Source: CAYWNA01 sp964459305 (GTDB lineage Bacteria > Planctomycetota > Planctomycetia > Pirellulales > Pirellulaceae). From it: a stretch of 55,883 nt of DNA. Shown piece after piece: positions 53,744 to 55,883 of the stretch (its first letter is position 1; each line of letters starts with the position of its first letter). The DNA lies in the NCBI GenBank assembly GCA_964459305.1, contig CAYWNA010000065.1, forward strand, positions 1-55,883, written 5' to 3'. Made by a program: the position numbers and the translations under genes. The notes beneath the pieces were generated by a model. It was not told where the DNA came from and did no database searches. It saw nothing but the letters and a program-made list of their open reading frames with translations.

Positions 53744-54463
53744 ATGAGCGACCGCAAACGCGTTCTTCTGGCGTGGAGTTCGGGCAAGGATAGCGCGTGG
53801 GCATTGCACGTGCTGCGCCAGCAGGATGATGTAGAAATCGTTGGACTGCTAAGCACCTTCAACGAGGCCGTCGACCGCGTCTCGATGCATGCAGTTCGAC
53901 GAGAATTGGCCGAGGCTCAAGCCGATCGAGCAGGTCTGCCCTTGTGGCCCGTATTCCTGCCATGGCCGTGTTCGAACGAACAGTACGAAACTCGAATGCA
54001 AGAAGCGATCGATCGCGCCAAGGCGAACGCGGTTACGCATATGGCCTTCGGCGATCTGTTTCTTGAGGACATCCGCGAATATCGCATACGGCAACTGGCG
54101 GGTAGCGGCATCGAGCCGCTTTTTCCCCTTTGGTGCGGCCCTGACGGGACACATGACTTGGCCAGGCAGATGCTGGCGGACGGCCTGCGCGCAATCATCA
54201 CCTGCGTGGATCCGAAGCAGCTCGACGAGCGATTCGCAGCTCGCGAGTTCGACCGGACACTGCTCGACGAGTTGCCTGAACGGGTAGATCCGTGCGGTGA
54301 AAACGGCGAGTTTCACAGTTTTTGCTACGCAGGTCCGGCGTTCAGCCAAAAAATCGACGTTTGCGCCGGCCAAGTGGTCCACCGCGATGGCTTTGTATAT
54401 GCCGATGTCTCTCCCGTTGGCGCAGAAGACTTTCCGTTTGACAGCCCCCGGCCTTTGCCATAG
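53744..54463 (+). CDS. Dph6-like ATP pyrophosphatase (PP-loop)
   Basis: 239 residues. The PP-loop VLLAWSSGKDSAWALHVLRQ (about 7-26) binds ATP. HMAFGDLFLEDIREYRIRQL and GPDGTHDLARQMLADGLRAI match the diphthine-ammonia-ligase/YdiR-like family. Bacteria lack diphthamide, so the true substrate is unknown; a role near B12 metabolism is only suggested by the riboswitch 16 bases downstream. Start is a weakly supported ATG. Confidence 0.82.
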   Translation: MSDRKRVLLAWSSGKDSAWALHVLRQQDDVEIVGLLSTFNEAVDRVSMHAVRRELAEAQADRAGLPLWPVFLPWPCSNEQYETRMQEAIDRAKANAVTHMAFGDLFLEDIREYRIRQLAGSGIEPLFPLWCGPDGTHDLARQMLADGLRAIITCVDPKQLDERFAAREFDRTLLDELPERVDPCGENGEFHSFCYAGPAFSQKIDVCAGQVVHRDGFVYADVSPVGAEDFPFDSPRPLP

Positions 54464-54478
54464 ACTGCATGGCTGAAG

Positions 54479-54692
54479 CGGTGTTGGTGGTTGGCCTTTT
54501 CCGCTGGATCGGCCAACAAACAGGGAACTCCGGTGCGAATCCGGGACGGCCCCGCCGCTGTGACTGGGCGCTATTGAAATGCCCGTGCTTTTTGCCATTG
54601 TCGCCTGCGGCCCCTGCTAAGTAGGGGAAGCTCTTGAGGCGGTGAGAAGGCAGGGGATTTCTAGCCCGGAAGTCAGAAGACCTACCAACACC
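54479..54692 (+). promoter_or_regulatory. Cobalamin riboswitch
   Basis: P1 pairs GGTGTTGGT (54480) with ACCAACACC (54684). Between them are the class hallmarks: AACAGGGAACTCCGGTGCGA followed by ATCCGGGACGG, the B12-box form CCCGCCGCTGTGAC, and AGCCCGGAAGTCAGAAGACC near the 3' end. The order and spacing fit the standard B12 aptamer. It sits in the 5' leader of the TonB-type gene at 54855. No clear terminator hairpin is seen, so control may be at translation. Confidence 0.92.
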
Positions 54693-54854
54693 ACTGGGCA
54701 GTCACTCCGCGACGGGCGGCGTGCTGCTGTACCGAAACCGCGATACCCTATCCACCCGCCAAGTAAGCGGCCCTGCGCGCGACGGCGGTGTGAGATTGTG
54801 GGCCGCCGCCATACATGTGCCTGAGAGCGGTCCCTGGGGCTGAGTTCTCGAACG

Positions 54855-55823
54855 ATGCCTACGACCATTCAGGAAGTCTGTGCTGAACCGATCCGAAGTC
54901 TTGCCGAGACGATCGGGCAAGTGTCGGAGCAGCATCCAGGATTGCCGTGTATCGCTCTGGCGGAGAAGCCGGTTCGTTGGATTTCTCAGTTGGCCTCCTC
55001 ATCACGTCTGGTTGTTTCGGTTGGCGTCAGTCTTTTGGGGCACGCGGGCGCGCTGGTTTGGCTGGGATATGCATCGTCCGCTTTCTTTAACCGGTTGATT
55101 CCCGTACAGGAAGGCCATGCCGCAATCGAGCTGACGGCGATCATGGCATCATCTGCACAGCAAACGCGACAGGAGGAGGAAGTCCATTCGGCACAATTCG
55201 AAATGCCCAAACCTCCCGAAGACCGCTCGATTGAACGACCGACGTCATCCACCACGTTGACACCGGTGAGCATCGAGCGTTCCGAGAACGCAGATCGACC
55301 GCCGATTGCCAGAGCAAGATTGACAGACTCTGAGGTACTGAGACCAGATGACGTTCGCATGTGTCTGAATCGAATGGTCCGGGAAGAATTTTCGTCCGAC
55401 GTTCCTCCGGAGACATCGAACGACCACTTGCCGGTGCCACGGGCTCGCTCGACCATTCGGCCGTCGGTGGAAGTCATGGCCGAACCGATCGAGCGACATT
55501 CCTCGGTCGTTTCGCTTTCCTCGCCGGCTTCGCAGGCTTCCAACGGCGCCGATTCCATTCCGGCGGTGGTCCACAACCCAGCTCCGCAGTATCCGCCGGA
55601 CGCGTTGAAAGCACGGCAGACGGGCCGCGTCGTGTTGCGTGCCAGGATCGCTCCTGACGGGTCCGTCGTGATGGCGAGTGTCTATCGCTCCAGTGGTGTG
55701 CGATCGCTGGACCGGGCCGCCCTGGAGGCAGTCCGAAAGTGGCGCTTCGCGCCGGCCGAATCCTCTTCCGTGCCGATCCGGGAAGCCGCCGTGCCGATTC
55801 GGTTTCTGATCGCCGAGGCGTAG
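54855..55823 (+). CDS. tonB: TonB-type energy transducer under B12 control
   Basis: 322 residues. One N-terminal transmembrane helix (LVVSVGVSLLGHAGALVWLG, about 51-70) is followed by a long Ser/Pro/Glu-rich linker and a TonB C-terminal domain, HNPAPQYPPDALKARQTGRV, then SVYRSSGVRSLDRAALEAVR and KWRFAPA. It should couple proton-motive force to outer-membrane TonB-dependent transport. The riboswitch implies the transport system takes up cobalamin or corrinoids. The helix starts late (residue 51), so a later start is possible. Any further genes of the operon lie beyond the window. Confidence 0.87.
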   Translation: MPTTIQEVCAEPIRSLAETIGQVSEQHPGLPCIALAEKPVRWISQLASSSRLVVSVGVSLLGHAGALVWLGYASSAFFNRLIPVQEGHAAIELTAIMASSAQQTRQEEEVHSAQFEMPKPPEDRSIERPTSSTTLTPVSIERSENADRPPIARARLTDSEVLRPDDVRMCLNRMVREEFSSDVPPETSNDHLPVPRARSTIRPSVEVMAEPIERHSSVVSLSSPASQASNGADSIPAVVHNPAPQYPPDALKARQTGRVVLRARIAPDGSVVMASVYRSSGVRSLDRAALEAVRKWRFAPAESSSVPIREAAVPIRFLIAEA

Positions 55824-55883
55824 ACGAACGGACTAGGGCGTCGAAAATGTGCCCTTGACACGGTAATCCGCAGGAAGGACAGC

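Overview
The window looks like a Planctomycetota chromosome, most likely a Pirellulales-type genome. This rests on marker families: a DUF1559 pseudopilin-like protein, a DUF1501 protein beside a protein with a PSD1-type tail, relics of Gfo/Idh/MocA oxidoreductase, SUMF1 and an ISAzo13/Rhodopirellula-type transposase, and many long intergenic inverted repeats. GC is high, so long antisense frames are common and were discarded. No rRNA, tRNA or CRISPR was seen.

Layout. (1) 0.5-3.2 kb: ECF sigma factor, membrane partner and two secreted low-complexity proteins. (2) 3.3-10.7 kb: two TMTC-like membrane/TPR proteins among gene relics. One sits exactly between two pieces of a Gfo/Idh/MocA gene. A lipoprotein, a DUF1559 protein, a transposase scrap and a frameshifted GT9 scrap are also here. 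(3) 10.7-18.1 kb: a tightly packed plus-strand operon of split transketolase, StrB-type amidinotransferase, StrS/DegT aminotransferase, WbuC cupin, two radical SAM/SPASM proteins and a GT2. (4) 18.1-25.8 kb: three more radical SAM proteins (one with a B12-binding-type N-terminus), a methyltransferase, an LPG-synthase/flippase-like membrane protein and a membrane beta-propeller. (5) 26-36.5 kb: SGNH-TPR, CxxCH-propeller-TPR, DUF6057 and a second CxxCH-propeller protein, interrupted on the opposite strand by a third TMTC-like gene. (6) 36.6-44.5 kb: VOC protein, secreted propeller, S9 peptidase and M16 peptidase. (7) 44.7-55.9 kb: cupin-type glucose-6-phosphate isomerase, FGGY kinase, purD, PSD1-tail protein, four-helix-bundle gene inside inverted repeats, DUF1501, Fe-ADH, truncated SUMF1, Dph6-like ATPase, and a cobalamin riboswitch ahead of a TonB-type protein.

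How the genes work together (inference). Regions 3 and 4 resemble a pathway for an amino- then guanidino-substituted sugar or cyclitol: carbon-skeleton transfer, transamination, amidino transfer from arginine, glycosyl transfer, and radical SAM or methyl tailoring, perhaps placed at the cell surface. No single reaction can be proven from sequence alone. The TMTC-like family appears to have been inserted repeatedly in this genome: three full copies, plus a 3'-end scrap next to copy 3, with two of the copies abutting broken genes.
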